From: Promethearchaeota archaeon Loki_b32
GTDB taxonomy: Archaea > Asgardarchaeota > Lokiarchaeia > Sigyniarchaeales > SOKP01
Length of the DNA: 64,000 nucleotides
Assembly: GCA_005223125.1 (NCBI GenBank)
Contig: NJBH01000003.1
Coordinates: 164,303-228,302, forward strand
Direction of reading: 5' to 3'
The translations under genes were made by a program, and so were the position numbers. The notes under the pieces were generated by a model. That model had not been told where the DNA came from and searched no databases. It was given only the letters and a program-made list of their open reading frames with translations. Positions 46,267 through 55,667 of this stretch are shown piece by piece (within the stretch, counting starts at the first letter, position 1; each line of letters starts with the position of its first letter).

Positions 46267-48231
46267 TCAATATAAATCCTTTATAACAAATTCTAAATCG
46301 AGATCTTTAAGAGTTTCTTTTAATGGATATCCATTCTTGGGATTCCAACCCATTTCATAACAATATCCTTTATAAAAATCTTCATATTCAACGGATACAC
46401 CTTTTGTTGGACCTCTTTTATCTGGAGGATGACCTGAAACTCTTCCAGGTAATTTATTATTCGCAATATCTATACCCTCCCGTAAAGTAAATGATTGGCG
46501 TAAGGTTTGGATTCTTAATCCAATTTCTATTAGTTCATCAATAGAAATATTCCAACCAGTAAAATTGTTAATGAGATCGATAAAAGGATAAGGACCAAAC
46601 AAAGTTGAAAATGAGCATAGACCAACACTACTTAAAACTTGATGGAAAGAGGTAACTAACTTTTGACATTTTTGTTTCTTTTTTTCGTTCTTTTTCCATC
46701 CTTTAGGTAACTTAAATCCTTTTTGAAATTTATTTATTGATCCCATATCGATGTAGTCTATACTAGCAGCTGTATGTCTTCCTGGAGTTGGGTCATAATT
46801 ATAAGTAAAAGCTAATGAAGGAAAAAACCTTGGATTATGCATTGGAATTTCTGAACCTAAAGAGGTTATAGCATAATTTACTGATTCATTTCCTATTTTT
46901 TCTGCTGCGATTTTACTTCCATCAGCTAAAATATCCCCAATTCCCTTTCTATTAATTATCATTTTTACTAATTCAATAATAGCTTTTGAATTACCCCATA
47001 CTAATTCTAAATCATTAGTATCTTCCTTCGTTAAAATACCATTTTCGAAACATTCAATTGCAAATGCAATAGTTGCGCCAGTAGAGATTGTATCTATAGC
47101 TGCTCGATTGCAAAGCTCATTTATTTCGAAAATTGACATTAAATCATTATTTAGTAAAAGAGCACCAAAAGAACAACAAGTTTCGTACTCTGGTTGATGT
47201 GTCTCTTCTAAATTTAATTCTGGAATTTTTAAAATCCCTCCACATTGAACTGGACAACCATAACAACCCCATTCCCTTATTTTATACTTTATAATTTTAT
47301 TTGCTGAGAGGGCTTTAGATTTTTTAAAGGGAAAATCATACATACCAATACCACTCCAATTTTTTATAGGAGAGTCATTTGTTTCTGAAGCAATGGTATT
47401 TCCAACACATGTACCATAAATTCGATATATTTTTCTTATTATATTTGGTGGACCTTTGAATCCAATTCTAAATCTTCTCAGAGTTTTTGCCAGATTTGGA
47501 ACAGATTTTAAAATTGACTTAAAAAATTTTCCAGGTTCTCCTTTTTTTCCATTTTTATTATAAATCTTCACTAAATCTAAAAATTTATCTTTATTATAAA
47601 TTGAAATCTTCTTATTTCCCTTTAAAACAAGCGTTTTTAATTTTTTTGAGCCCATTATTGCGCCTAATCCAGCCCGAGCGGCAATTCGCCCTCTATCATT
47701 AGCAATCCCTGAAATTTTTGATAATTTTTCTCCAGCTTGTCCTATTGCTGCAGTTTTAATAAATTTACCATGTTTATCTTTTAATATCGATTCGGTTTCA
47801 ATTATATCTAAACCCCAGATTTCTGAGGCATCTAATAATTCCTTTTTATCTTCTATTATCAAAACATATTTAGGTGTCTTGGCAGCACCTTTAAAAAGAA
47901 TTGCATCATATCCACATTTCTTTATCTCGGGGCCAAATGTTCCACCACTATTAGAATCTCCCCACGTTCCAGTTAAAGGTGATTTCCCTGCCAGCATATA
48001 TCTTCCTGAAAATGGTGCTGCTGTCCCCGTTAATAAACCCGGAAAAAATCCAAAAATTGATTCTGGACTTAATGGATCAATTTTTACAGGCATATTTTCA
48101 AAAATAAATTTAACAGCTAATCCATATCCTCCAAGATATTGGCGATAAATCTCTTCAGAAACTGTTTCCTCCTCAAAACTCTCCTCTGTAAGATTTATCC
48201 ATAAAACTTTTCCAAAAAAGCCAGTTCCCAT
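46267..48231 (-). CDS. Aldehyde ferredoxin oxidoreductase family protein
   Basis: About 654 residues of the tungsten-pterin AOR family, which oxidises aldehydes to acids with ferredoxin. The family start GTGFFGKVLWINLTEES is present, then AGKSPLTGTWGDSNSGG. The 4Fe-4S ligands are CYGCPVQCGG (near residue 320), with a last cysteine further on in the GLCSFS segment. Pterin-binding loops GIANDRGRIAARAG are visible. Start is ATG 48231, with an in-frame TTG two codons earlier as the alternative. A tungstate enzyme points to fermentative amino-acid or aldehyde metabolism. Confidence 0.93.
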   Translation of the reverse strand: MGTGFFGKVLWINLTEESFEEETVSEEIYRQYLGGYGLAVKFIFENMPVKIDPLSPESIFGFFPGLLTGTAAPFSGRYMLAGKSPLTGTWGDSNSGGTFGPEIKKCGYDAILFKGAAKTPKYVLIIEDKKELLDASEIWGLDIIETESILKDKHGKFIKTAAIGQAGEKLSKISGIANDRGRIAARAGLGAIMGSKKLKTLVLKGNKKISIYNKDKFLDLVKIYNKNGKKGEPGKFFKSILKSVPNLAKTLRRFRIGFKGPPNIIRKIYRIYGTCVGNTIASETNDSPIKNWSGIGMYDFPFKKSKALSANKIIKYKIREWGCYGCPVQCGGILKIPELNLEETHQPEYETCCSFGALLLNNDLMSIFEINELCNRAAIDTISTGATIAFAIECFENGILTKEDTNDLELVWGNSKAIIELVKMIINRKGIGDILADGSKIAAEKIGNESVNYAITSLGSEIPMHNPRFFPSLAFTYNYDPTPGRHTAASIDYIDMGSINKFQKGFKLPKGWKKNEKKKQKCQKLVTSFHQVLSSVGLCSFSTLFGPYPFIDLINNFTGWNISIDELIEIGLRIQTLRQSFTLREGIDIANNKLPGRVSGHPPDKRGPTKGVSVEYEDFYKGYCYEMGWNPKNGYPLKETLKDLDLEFVIKDLY

Positions 48232-48237
48232 ATTCAA

Positions 48238-48623
48238 CTTTTAAATTTCCTTTAAAATTTAATAAAATCAAATTTAAAAAATCTATCGAAAATGATGGTT
48301 AAAATAATACTATTTTGTATTATAAATTAATATTTAAGTAATATAGTTTAATAAGCGACATTATAAAGAAATCGCATGAAATATAGAGTTTCTTTAATAA
48401 AAAGTTTAATATTTAAGTTAAAGGATTAATACTGCTTTAAATACTATTAAAGAAACATTTAAATAATCAATTTATTATAATATAAATGGTACCAATATCA
48501 GCGATCATTTAGAAATAATAATCTATTTGTTATTTCAGAACAATTCCTGCATTCTATAAGGGTTAAAATATAAAGAGCGCATTTGAAATAGACTATTAAT
48601 AAATTAATGTAAAAATTAGAAAA
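48238..48623. other. 386-base AT-rich gap
   Basis: No gene is supported. Several TTTAAATA/ATTTAAGT boxes (for example near 48330, 48410 and 48460) could be promoters for the AOR gene (minus) and for the small plus-strand frame at 48624. No inverted repeat stands out. Confidence 0.4.
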
Positions 48624-48845
48624 ATGGCTATGTCTTTACTCCCAACAGTAGAAAATAATCAGATTTCTATACAAAAATTCATTGATTGGGATAAATTCGA
48701 AAATGTTTTTTATAACAACCTTTATTTAGAGAATTATAAAATAGTCGTTAAAATGCCTCTTGTTCCAAGAAAAGAGCCAAAAAACGAGATTAAAATTAAA
48801 AAGTTTAATCTTGAAATGTATACATTTCTTATTTCTTACGATTAA
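48624..48845 (+). CDS. Small hypothetical protein
   Basis: A 73-residue basic frame (MAMSLLPTVENNQISIQKFI...). The protein-like mix and the ATG after an A-rich leader allow a gene, but no family, motif or ribosome site supports it. It is convergent with the zinc-ribbon gene at 48871. Confidence 0.35.
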   Translation: MAMSLLPTVENNQISIQKFIDWDKFENVFYNNLYLENYKIVVKMPLVPRKEPKNEIKIKKFNLEMYTFLISYD

Positions 48846-48870
48846 TATTCTATGAGTATTTATATAAAAC

Positions 48871-49008
48871 TCATTTCTCTTTAGACTTTTCACTTTTCTC
48901 TCTATTAATTACGTTCCAGCATGAGAAACACATATAATTTCCCTCCTCTAACAATACTAAGTCTTTTGTTGAGCGAATCATTCCACATTTACGGCAGGTC
49001 TCGATCAT
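48871..49008 (-). CDS. 45-residue zinc-ribbon protein
   Basis: ATG at 49006-49008 opens a 45-codon frame ending in TGA at 48871-48873. It carries CRKCG near residue 5 and CFSCW near residue 27, a CxxC...CxxC zinc ribbon of the usual spacing, and a charged tail (REKSEKSKEK). Such tiny ribbons are common in archaea. The regular motif spacing makes it a likely real gene despite its size. Function unknown. Confidence 0.65.
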   Translation of the reverse strand: MIETCRKCGMIRSTKDLVLLEEGNYMCFSCWNVINREKSEKSKEK

Positions 49009-49101
49009 AACACTGACAAATATAATTAATTATTATCTTAAGAAGAGATTCAATCATAATAAATTAAAAATTTTAAAATTAATATGTTAATTCTTTATAA
49101 T

Positions 49102-49611
49102 TTAATCATCATGATTGATTATATGTTCTGGGAATGAATTGATATTTTTAAGAGATTTACGTAAAAATAAAGGATATAATCTAAGCGATTCTAGTTCATC
49201 TATATCAACCCACTTAAAAATCAAATCTAATTCTTCTCCATAGAACTCATCATTTTCAGTACCTAACGCACGTTCTTTTCCGTGAAAAGTGTCATTTTCA
49301 AAAACTAATTTAGAATCTGGAGGAAATTCCATTAGATAGAAAATAGATAATTCATGATAATCCTTCTCCATGTAATTAAAGAAGTTTTCCACAAAATATA
49401 GAGGTCTTATAATCTTGATATCAACTCCGATTTCTTCATTCATCTCTCTTATGAGGGTATCTTTAGAGATTTCTAAAAATTCACATCGTCCCCCCGGTAA
49501 TGACCAGAAATCATCAAGAATACTTTTATGAACAAGCAGCTTATTATCACGAATAGCTACTCCAGCAACTCTATAAGAAAAAACATAATTCTCTTTATTG
49601 AAAGTTATCAT
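49102..49611 (-). CDS. Nudix hydrolase
   Basis: A 169-residue Nudix protein. The Nudix box is complete: GGRCEFLEISKDTLIREMNE then EIGVDI, matching Gx5Ex7REUxEExGU, which binds the metal for hydrolysis of nucleoside diphosphate derivatives. Strands before it (VAGVAIRDNKLLVHKSILDD) and the later FKWVDIDELESLRLYPLFLR are typical. Substrate not known. Confidence 0.93.
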   Translation of the reverse strand: MITFNKENYVFSYRVAGVAIRDNKLLVHKSILDDFWSLPGGRCEFLEISKDTLIREMNEEIGVDIKIIRPLYFVENFFNYMEKDYHELSIFYLMEFPPDSKLVFENDTFHGKERALGTENDEFYGEELDLIFKWVDIDELESLRLYPLFLRKSLKNINSFPEHIINHDD

Positions 49612-49714
49612 ATGAATTATTTAAGTCATAAACTATTATTAAACTTCAATATTTTATTTGAATTTTGGCTATTTTAAATCAAAAAATAAGAAAAAAAAAA
49701 AATTTAGTATAAAA

Positions 49715-50497
49715 TTAATCTCTGAAACCATAATATGCGTTTACGAGTAGTAATAACAAACCTACTACAGATAATTTGTAATAAGGCATATTAACTTCAA
49801 ATATTGTATAATCCCAATTAAAAGTATAAAATAACAAAGCAATGATGACAACAATTAGCATGATTAAAGATAATATATTTATTCCCGATCGTTTCCACCA
49901 ACTAGCTTCTTCAAGCATTAATTTTTCAATAATTTGAACATCAGAAAGAGAAGCATCCATGTTTGCTATTTTTTCTTTAAGTGTTTTCTTTTCTCGAGCC
50001 TTTAAAATAGATCTGAAAGAAGCACCTATAATAAAAAGGAGGATAATTAACAAGAGATCTGCAAGAGTATTTGTTATTTGAAATGCAACATTTGTTTGTA
50101 AGAAAATCATAATTTGAGTGATTACTAATATCACAACTAAAAGAAATCTAACACTGTATTTAGGTAAATAAAGTGGTTTCTTCTGTTTTCTTACATCTTC
50201 AATTACTATATCCGTAGTCTTTACTTCATCAACAATTTCTTTTAATTTTTCATGTCCACTTCTCCTAGCTTCAAAATAAAAGGCTACTACAACAAAGATA
50301 ATGTTGACTATTAAACCCGGAATTTCTTCTCCGCTTATTATATATCCAAAAGGAAAGGCGACAAGCAGAATGGTCATTAAAGCTCGGACTGTTCCACGTG
50401 GCATACCAAGGGGCTCATCTTCAATTTTACCCCCTTTACTAAATCGATTAATTAAGACCCAAGTGCAGAATATGGCAAATAAAATCCAACTTATCAT
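49715..50497 (-). CDS. Membrane protein with internal duplication
   Basis: About 260 residues. Two halves are related: PLGMPRGTVRALMTILLVAF and, about 90 residues on, PLYLPKYSVRFLLVVILVIT, each followed by further hydrophobic helices. A third block at the end adds two helices. Roughly six membrane segments in total. ATG 50497 is taken; an in-frame GTG at 50509 is possible. No transporter or enzyme motif seen. Confidence 0.7.
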   Translation of the reverse strand: MISWILFAIFCTWVLINRFSKGGKIEDEPLGMPRGTVRALMTILLVAFPFGYIISGEEIPGLIVNIIFVVVAFYFEARRSGHEKLKEIVDEVKTTDIVIEDVRKQKKPLYLPKYSVRFLLVVILVITQIMIFLQTNVAFQITNTLADLLLIILLFIIGASFRSILKAREKKTLKEKIANMDASLSDVQIIEKLMLEEASWWKRSGINILSLIMLIVVIIALLFYTFNWDYTIFEVNMPYYKLSVVGLLLLLVNAYYGFRD

Positions 50498-50650
50498 AAT
50501 ACGATGCACATTGATTTCTAAATTGTGTTATATTTTATTTGATTTTAAGATTTTTAAGACTTTGGTAATTATTTATTAGAAGCTCTATAGAAATATATAT
50601 ATCCTAATTCAAGTAATTTGAATGTAATCTTATAAGAGTGATTTCATCTT

Positions 50651-51018
50651 GAGCACTTAAAGTTATCATCTGTTAAAAGGATTGAAAAATTAAAGTTACT
50701 GGAGTTTCGGGGTATTTTAGGACAAGGGAAGATTCTTTACTCACTATATATCACTGTGGATATGATTATGTTTCGAATTTAAGAAGATACATTGAATTAT
50801 ATGATATTTTTGCCTCATTAGCTCCTAACCCTGTAGCAATAACGATGGGAAGAAAAGATCGATTTTTCCCAATTGAAGGCGTTAATAAAGCTATACCTAT
50901 TATCGAAAAAGTATATAATGAAGATAACTACCCTGAAAATATTTTAATAGATCTTCAATCAGAAGGCCATCAATTTTATGGAGACAAGATTTATCCATTT
51001 CTAATTAACCATATTTAA
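50651..51018 (+). pseudogene. Remnant of an alpha/beta-hydrolase
   Basis: The frame ending at TAA 51016 reads SLLTIYHCGYDYVSNLRRYI, then DIFASLAPNPVAITMGRKDR and a final catalytic-type His in SEGHQFYG. This is the carboxy third of an acetyl-esterase/dienelactone-hydrolase-like enzyme: the Asp (GRKDR) and His (EGHQF) of the triad remain. Upstream, the SVKRIEKLK piece lies in another frame and the nucleophile region is shortened to GVSGYF. No start exists, so it is a decayed gene. Confidence 0.7.
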
Positions 51019-51141
51019 TGTTAGATAGATTTTTATATTTTAAAATTCATTATAAACATGAAATATATTTGAAAATATTAAGAAATATATTAACAAAGAA
51101 TTCAAATCTGCAACTTTTTAGAATGTATAAGGTGATAAATA

Positions 51142-51618
51142 ATATTTTGTGAACACCATCGAAAAAGGGTAGAATATACAAAATCGGATGTTTGGTATGG
51201 AATCATATTCCTTATTCTTGTTATACTAGATATAATTTTAGTTTTGCTAGGTCTAGTGTACTTTCCTCCTCTTTCATGGCTACATCTTAGTGTAGTACCT
51301 GCAATTATCATATTAGGTTATTACATTTTTGTTAAAAAGTATATACCTAAAAGAAACATTGAAAAATATAATGAGAAAACTAAGGAATTATACGTAGCTA
51401 CTAAAAATAAGATAACCAATTATTTAAAAACAAATATTGGGAAAGCATACACCGCGAAAACTTTGTTAAATAAGTTAGATGATAGTATTAAAAATTCAAA
51501 TTTCAAGAAATATGTAAAGAAAAATGGAGAAAGAATCCTAACTGAAATTATTTCCGATGAATATATCCAGATAGCTTATAAAAATGGACAAACGCATTAT
51601 TTCTTTCTAAGTGATTAA
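51142..51618 (+). CDS. Membrane protein with non-AUG start
   Basis: About 158 residues. Starting at TTG 51244 would cut through a membrane segment. In frame upstream lies FCEHHRKRVEYTKSDVWYGI, then a hydrophobic stretch. The frame opens after TAA 51136-51138, and an AAGGTGAT site (51129-51136) precedes ATA at 51139 and 51142. Initiation at AUA is therefore likely. Two membrane helices near residues 15-65 lead to a charged helical carboxy half (KYNEKTKELYVATKNKITNY). Family unknown. Confidence 0.55.
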   Translation: MFCEHHRKRVEYTKSDVWYGIIFLILVILDIILVLLGLVYFPPLSWLHLSVVPAIIILGYYIFVKKYIPKRNIEKYNEKTKELYVATKNKITNYLKTNIGKAYTAKTLLNKLDDSIKNSNFKKYVKKNGERILTEIISDEYIQIAYKNGQTHYFFLSD

Positions 51619-51696
51619 ACTTATAATAGATGGATTGTTTGAGCTAAAAAACTAATACATACGGAAATTATGAAACAACTATCTAAAATTAGAGTA

Positions 51697-53115
51697 TTAC
51701 TTTTTTCTAGAGTTTAAAATCTCTGCTCTTTCAGCTAAAATAGTCTTAATATTTTCTATATCCCCTGGAAACCATCTCATTGCAAGAATCCAAAGTATTA
51801 CTCCTGGAACAATACATAAACAAACAATTAAGACTGTTATTTGATAATTTGTGCTTGTATAAGCTAACAAAATTCCACAGAGTAATGGCCCAATTCCTCT
51901 TCCAAATTGTTCTAAGAACTGGTTCCAAGAAACTATTTGGCCTTGTGCTTCAGGTAAGTTGATCTGCTGAATTACTGGACTTTGATTAACAACGTAAAGA
52001 GAGAATATACTTCTCGATGTGAAGAATAATGCACCCATTACCCACATAGTAGGTATAGTCATAATCAAAGCAATATTCTTACCCTCTTCTGGGCTTAATG
52101 GAACCCAAGGAATGAAAAAGAATAGAACAAAAGTAAATAATCCCCCAATAATAGCAATAACTATAATTGGTAATCTCCTTACTGGATTCTTTAAAGCAAT
52201 TTTATCGCTAATTCTAGATAAAAAAATTTGTCCAACTAATCCACCTGTTAAGCCAAAAACAACCATAAAAACTCCTATTGAAAATGGTGCTAAATTATAA
52301 GGAGGATTCTGAACATAATTCAAAATCATAAAATTAAGACTGCTCATAAGAATACAAGTAAAAATTCCTTCAATAAGAGCAACACTATTAGTTTTACTAA
52401 GCATTGTTTTTCGCATCATCTCCCTATCTATTTGAAAATCATACTCTATAGAATCATCCTGAAGTATTTGATATAATTCTTCTTGTTGAACGCCTCTTTT
52501 TGGTTCTTCATTATGAATAGCAAAAATTAATCCTCCCAGAAGAATAAAAGCTCCAATACCCCAGAAAAAAAACCTCCAAAGCCCAATTTGAACTAAAAAT
52601 GTTGCTATTAGCCAACCTATTATATTTGTCGTATTAAGTACTATTTGATAGACCCCAAAAAACCGAGAACGATGATCTCGCGGGACAACATCATTAGATA
52701 ATGAATTTATAGCCGGCCATGAACCTCCAGCAAAAAAGCCAAAAATCGCTATAAAAATAAAAAAGTAAAACCATGTATCAAATCCACCCCCTTTAACAGC
52801 GAAACCTAAAATAAACATTGAAAGCCCTCTAAATAAAGAAATGATGATAATTATTTTTTTTCGAGAGTATTTATCAATAAATCTACCAAAAAGTAGTCCA
52901 GCAAAAGATCCACTCCATGATAGGGTAGTATATAATACTCCCATTTCCAATGCATGAATATCTGCTGGATCATTTGGCCAAATAATTAGAGCAAGTGGAA
53001 CTACAAGTATAACCATGGCTCCATATGCTATACTCTGGAAACCATTTAACAAATAGAGCGGCCAAAATACTTTATTGAATGATTTCTCTGAATTTGCCTT
53101 TATCCCCTCAGCCAT
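51697..53115 (-). CDS. MFS transporter
   Basis: A 472-residue major facilitator with about 12 helices. The helix 2-3 loop is FGRFIDKYSRKKIIIIISLF; the matching second-half loop is ISRISDK-like (LSRISDKIALKNPVRRLP). A central cytoplasmic loop (~70 residues, EEPKRGVQQEELYQILQDDS) separates the halves. Unlike the 19391 transporter it has no adjacent regulator. Substrate unknown. Confidence 0.92.
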   Translation of the reverse strand: MAEGIKANSEKSFNKVFWPLYLLNGFQSIAYGAMVILVVPLALIIWPNDPADIHALEMGVLYTTLSWSGSFAGLLFGRFIDKYSRKKIIIIISLFRGLSMFILGFAVKGGGFDTWFYFFIFIAIFGFFAGGSWPAINSLSNDVVPRDHRSRFFGVYQIVLNTTNIIGWLIATFLVQIGLWRFFFWGIGAFILLGGLIFAIHNEEPKRGVQQEELYQILQDDSIEYDFQIDREMMRKTMLSKTNSVALIEGIFTCILMSSLNFMILNYVQNPPYNLAPFSIGVFMVVFGLTGGLVGQIFLSRISDKIALKNPVRRLPIIVIAIIGGLFTFVLFFFIPWVPLSPEEGKNIALIMTIPTMWVMGALFFTSRSIFSLYVVNQSPVIQQINLPEAQGQIVSWNQFLEQFGRGIGPLLCGILLAYTSTNYQITVLIVCLCIVPGVILWILAMRWFPGDIENIKTILAERAEILNSRKK

Positions 53116-53369
53116 TTTCCTAAAATTGTAATATTATATTCCTATGATGGATTTTAAAATGAGATGTTAAATTTTAATTTATTGAGAAATAGTTATTTCT
53201 TTTGTTTTAACATATTCCTTTCAAATTCAATCCTCGATAAGTTGATTTTTAATGTTAGATGTAATAAATAATAAATTTATTTTAATCATTTTTTTACACT
53301 AATAAAAAATAGATACACTTTATTCAAAAAAAAGAATAGAAAAATAATGTTTCTTATTAGATACTGCAA

Positions 53370-53864
53370 TTAGTGTTCATGATCATGGTCATGATCATGC
53401 CCGCAACCACATGCATGTGGAGGATCAGGTTCACAGCCCTTTTCAATTATTTTGATTTTAAAATTCAATACTTTACCTGCCATTGGATGATTCGAATCAA
53501 TTATCACGATGTCATCCTCAACTTCTTTAATCGTAGCAGGAACGGGTTGGCCCTGTGGACCCATTAACAAGATCATCAAACCTGCTTTCGGTTCTTGTTC
53601 TGGTGGGAATTGATCTTTTGAAATAGACTGAGTCATTCCTTCTTTATATTCGCCGTATGCTTCAGAAGGTTCTAAACGGATATTAAACTCATCTCCAATA
53701 TGTTTACCGACCACAGAATTATCGAAGCCCGGAATAATTTGTCCAGTCCCTACCTCAAATTTTAAAGGGATATCTCCATTGGCTTCAGTACTATCGAATA
53801 TTGTACCATCATCGAAGGTGCCTACATATTCTACCTTTATTATATCGCCTTCTTTAATTGCCAT
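53370..53864 (-). CDS. FKBP-type (SlyD-like) peptidyl-prolyl isomerase
   Basis: About 164 residues. The FKBP domain (KVEYVGTFDDGTIFDST, then VGTGQIIPGFDNSVVGKHIG) is interrupted by the inserted-in-flap region seen in SlyD. The end is rich in His/Asp/Cys (CGCGHDHDHDHEH), a nickel/metal-binding tail as in bacterial SlyD. ATG 53864 is preferred to an in-frame TTG at 53876. It folds proteins and may handle nickel or another metal. Confidence 0.93.
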   Translation of the reverse strand: MAIKEGDIIKVEYVGTFDDGTIFDSTEANGDIPLKFEVGTGQIIPGFDNSVVGKHIGDEFNIRLEPSEAYGEYKEGMTQSISKDQFPPEQEPKAGLMILLMGPQGQPVPATIKEVEDDIVIIDSNHPMAGKVLNFKIKIIEKGCEPDPPHACGCGHDHDHDHEH

Positions 53865-54026
53865 AGTTTTTCTCAATTTACTAAATAATTGTTGATTATA
53901 GTGAAGGAAGATTTATTATTGGATCGATTATAATTTAATAATCTTTATAGTCTAAAATTTGATCTACAAATAATAGAATCGAAAAAAAGAATTATTAATG
54001 AAATTTATTCTTCGCCAGAAGTTGTA

Positions 54027-55649
54027 TTAGAAGTATTTCTTAATAAATCCTAAGCGAGTCATTTCTGGATTTTCACCACTTTTTAGAATATATTCTTCAT
54101 ATTTCTTATAAAGATCAACCATATCTCTATATAATTCAATATATTTCTTATTTGGTTTAACCACAATGCTTTTCTCAAAATCTATAAAGTTATTTATTAT
54201 TTCATACCAGCTCTTTATCTTATTCTCAGAATCAAAAAACGATTTAATAGCTCTAAATGCTGCACCCAATGCTGCAGTATCTGTAATTTTAAACATGCGA
54301 ACTTTTATGTTAAAAATATTTGCCAATACTTGTAAAATATCTTTGTTTGCTGAAGCTCCACCGGTAGCATAAATTTCTTTAGGTTTTTCTCCAATCCATT
54401 CTGAATGAAGCTTCATGGATAAAAATTGAGCCTCAATTATACCTCTTACATTTCCCTCTATATCATTCTCATCAAAACCAAATCGATATACACGGGGTTT
54501 TAAGACTTGTGGTACGATCTCTGGAAAAAAGTAGGGCAACATAATCTTTCCATTATTTCCCGGGGGTGATTTATTCAAAATCTCAGAAAATTGCTCCCAA
54601 TTAATATTAAATCTTTCTTTTATTCTTTCTCTCGCTAAAGAACCATTTTTATAACAAATTAAGCTCATGTAATCCCCTGTTGGTGCTACAAAAACATGCC
54701 CTTCTCCGTTAAAGTCAAGAAATAACTCTTGTAAATAGCCGAAATAAGTATCACTCGTACCTAAGCTTACTGCAACTTTCCCCCTTTCAATTAATCCTAC
54801 TCCTATGAGACTATTTGGGTTATCCCCAGACCATACTATTAGATTAGTATCTGGATTAAAACCAAATTTGTCAACAAAGAAAGGAGATAGTTTTCCAATA
54901 ATAGTGAAAGGATGGGCAAGTGAAGGTAATTTTTCTTTTAAGTTTGGTGCAGTTGCTTCTAAAGCCCGATCATCCCAGAGTTTGGTTCTTATATTCATTA
55001 AATTCATTCCAGCTCCATCTCCATGATCGATAGGTGCATTTTTTCCTAATAGTATCGAAGCCATAAAAGAGCTTACTAAATGAATAATCGAAGTATTATT
55101 ATAATCATTAATCTTCTCTTGGAAAAATTTTCTAATTTGAGGTCCAGAAAAGCGTTCAATTATGTTTGATCCTAACAATTCAATCGCAGCCTTTAATCCA
55201 CCTAAATTCTTCCGAATTTCTTCACACTGCTTAGTTGTACTCGAATCCATCCAAATTGGACTTGTTTGACGAGGAAACGTAGATTCTAATTGAGTTACAA
55301 GAGATTGTTTCAAATCTAATTCTTTAAGGGTTCTTTCAAATTTACTGTTTAAATATACTGTTCCATGTTGTTGTCCAGATCCTGAAATCGCTTTAATTTC
55401 ATTTATTGGAATGTCATCAGCATTCATTATTTCAAATAATAATTCTAAAGATTCTACCCACATTAATGGATATGAATGAATAACTTGACCATCACCTAAA
55501 ATAATTACACCATTTTGAGTCTTATAATGTGGTAAGTCTTTATCAAAACTTATACTGTGTCTATAAATTATCTTGCCTGAGTTGTAATCAGTCAATAGTG
55601 CAGTTAGGCTTTGGGTTGAGCAATCTAATCCAAGAAATAAATCCCTCAT
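54027..55649 (-). CDS. FGGY-family carbohydrate kinase (xylulokinase-like)
   Basis: A 540-residue sugar kinase. The ATP/sugar start LFLGLDCSTQSLTALLTDYN and the AISGSGQQHGTVYLN segment, plus the second-domain signature IYATGGASANKDILQVLANI, place it in FGGY, closest in pattern to D-xylulose kinase. It phosphorylates a pentulose or polyol. The GSGQQHG motif fits xylulose. The amidase upstream on the same strand is only 18 bases away. Confidence 0.88.
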   Translation of the reverse strand: MRDLFLGLDCSTQSLTALLTDYNSGKIIYRHSISFDKDLPHYKTQNGVIILGDGQVIHSYPLMWVESLELLFEIMNADDIPINEIKAISGSGQQHGTVYLNSKFERTLKELDLKQSLVTQLESTFPRQTSPIWMDSSTTKQCEEIRKNLGGLKAAIELLGSNIIERFSGPQIRKFFQEKINDYNNTSIIHLVSSFMASILLGKNAPIDHGDGAGMNLMNIRTKLWDDRALEATAPNLKEKLPSLAHPFTIIGKLSPFFVDKFGFNPDTNLIVWSGDNPNSLIGVGLIERGKVAVSLGTSDTYFGYLQELFLDFNGEGHVFVAPTGDYMSLICYKNGSLARERIKERFNINWEQFSEILNKSPPGNNGKIMLPYFFPEIVPQVLKPRVYRFGFDENDIEGNVRGIIEAQFLSMKLHSEWIGEKPKEIYATGGASANKDILQVLANIFNIKVRMFKITDTAALGAAFRAIKSFFDSENKIKSWYEIINNFIDFEKSIVVKPNKKYIELYRDMVDLYKKYEEYILKSGENPEMTRLGFIKKYF

Positions 55650-55667
55650 ACATAAATTTCCTAAAAC

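Noticed and set aside
50510..50650. tRNA or small RNA in the gap before the hydrolase remnant
   Set aside because: No cloverleaf, T-loop motif or CCA-type end could be found by eye.
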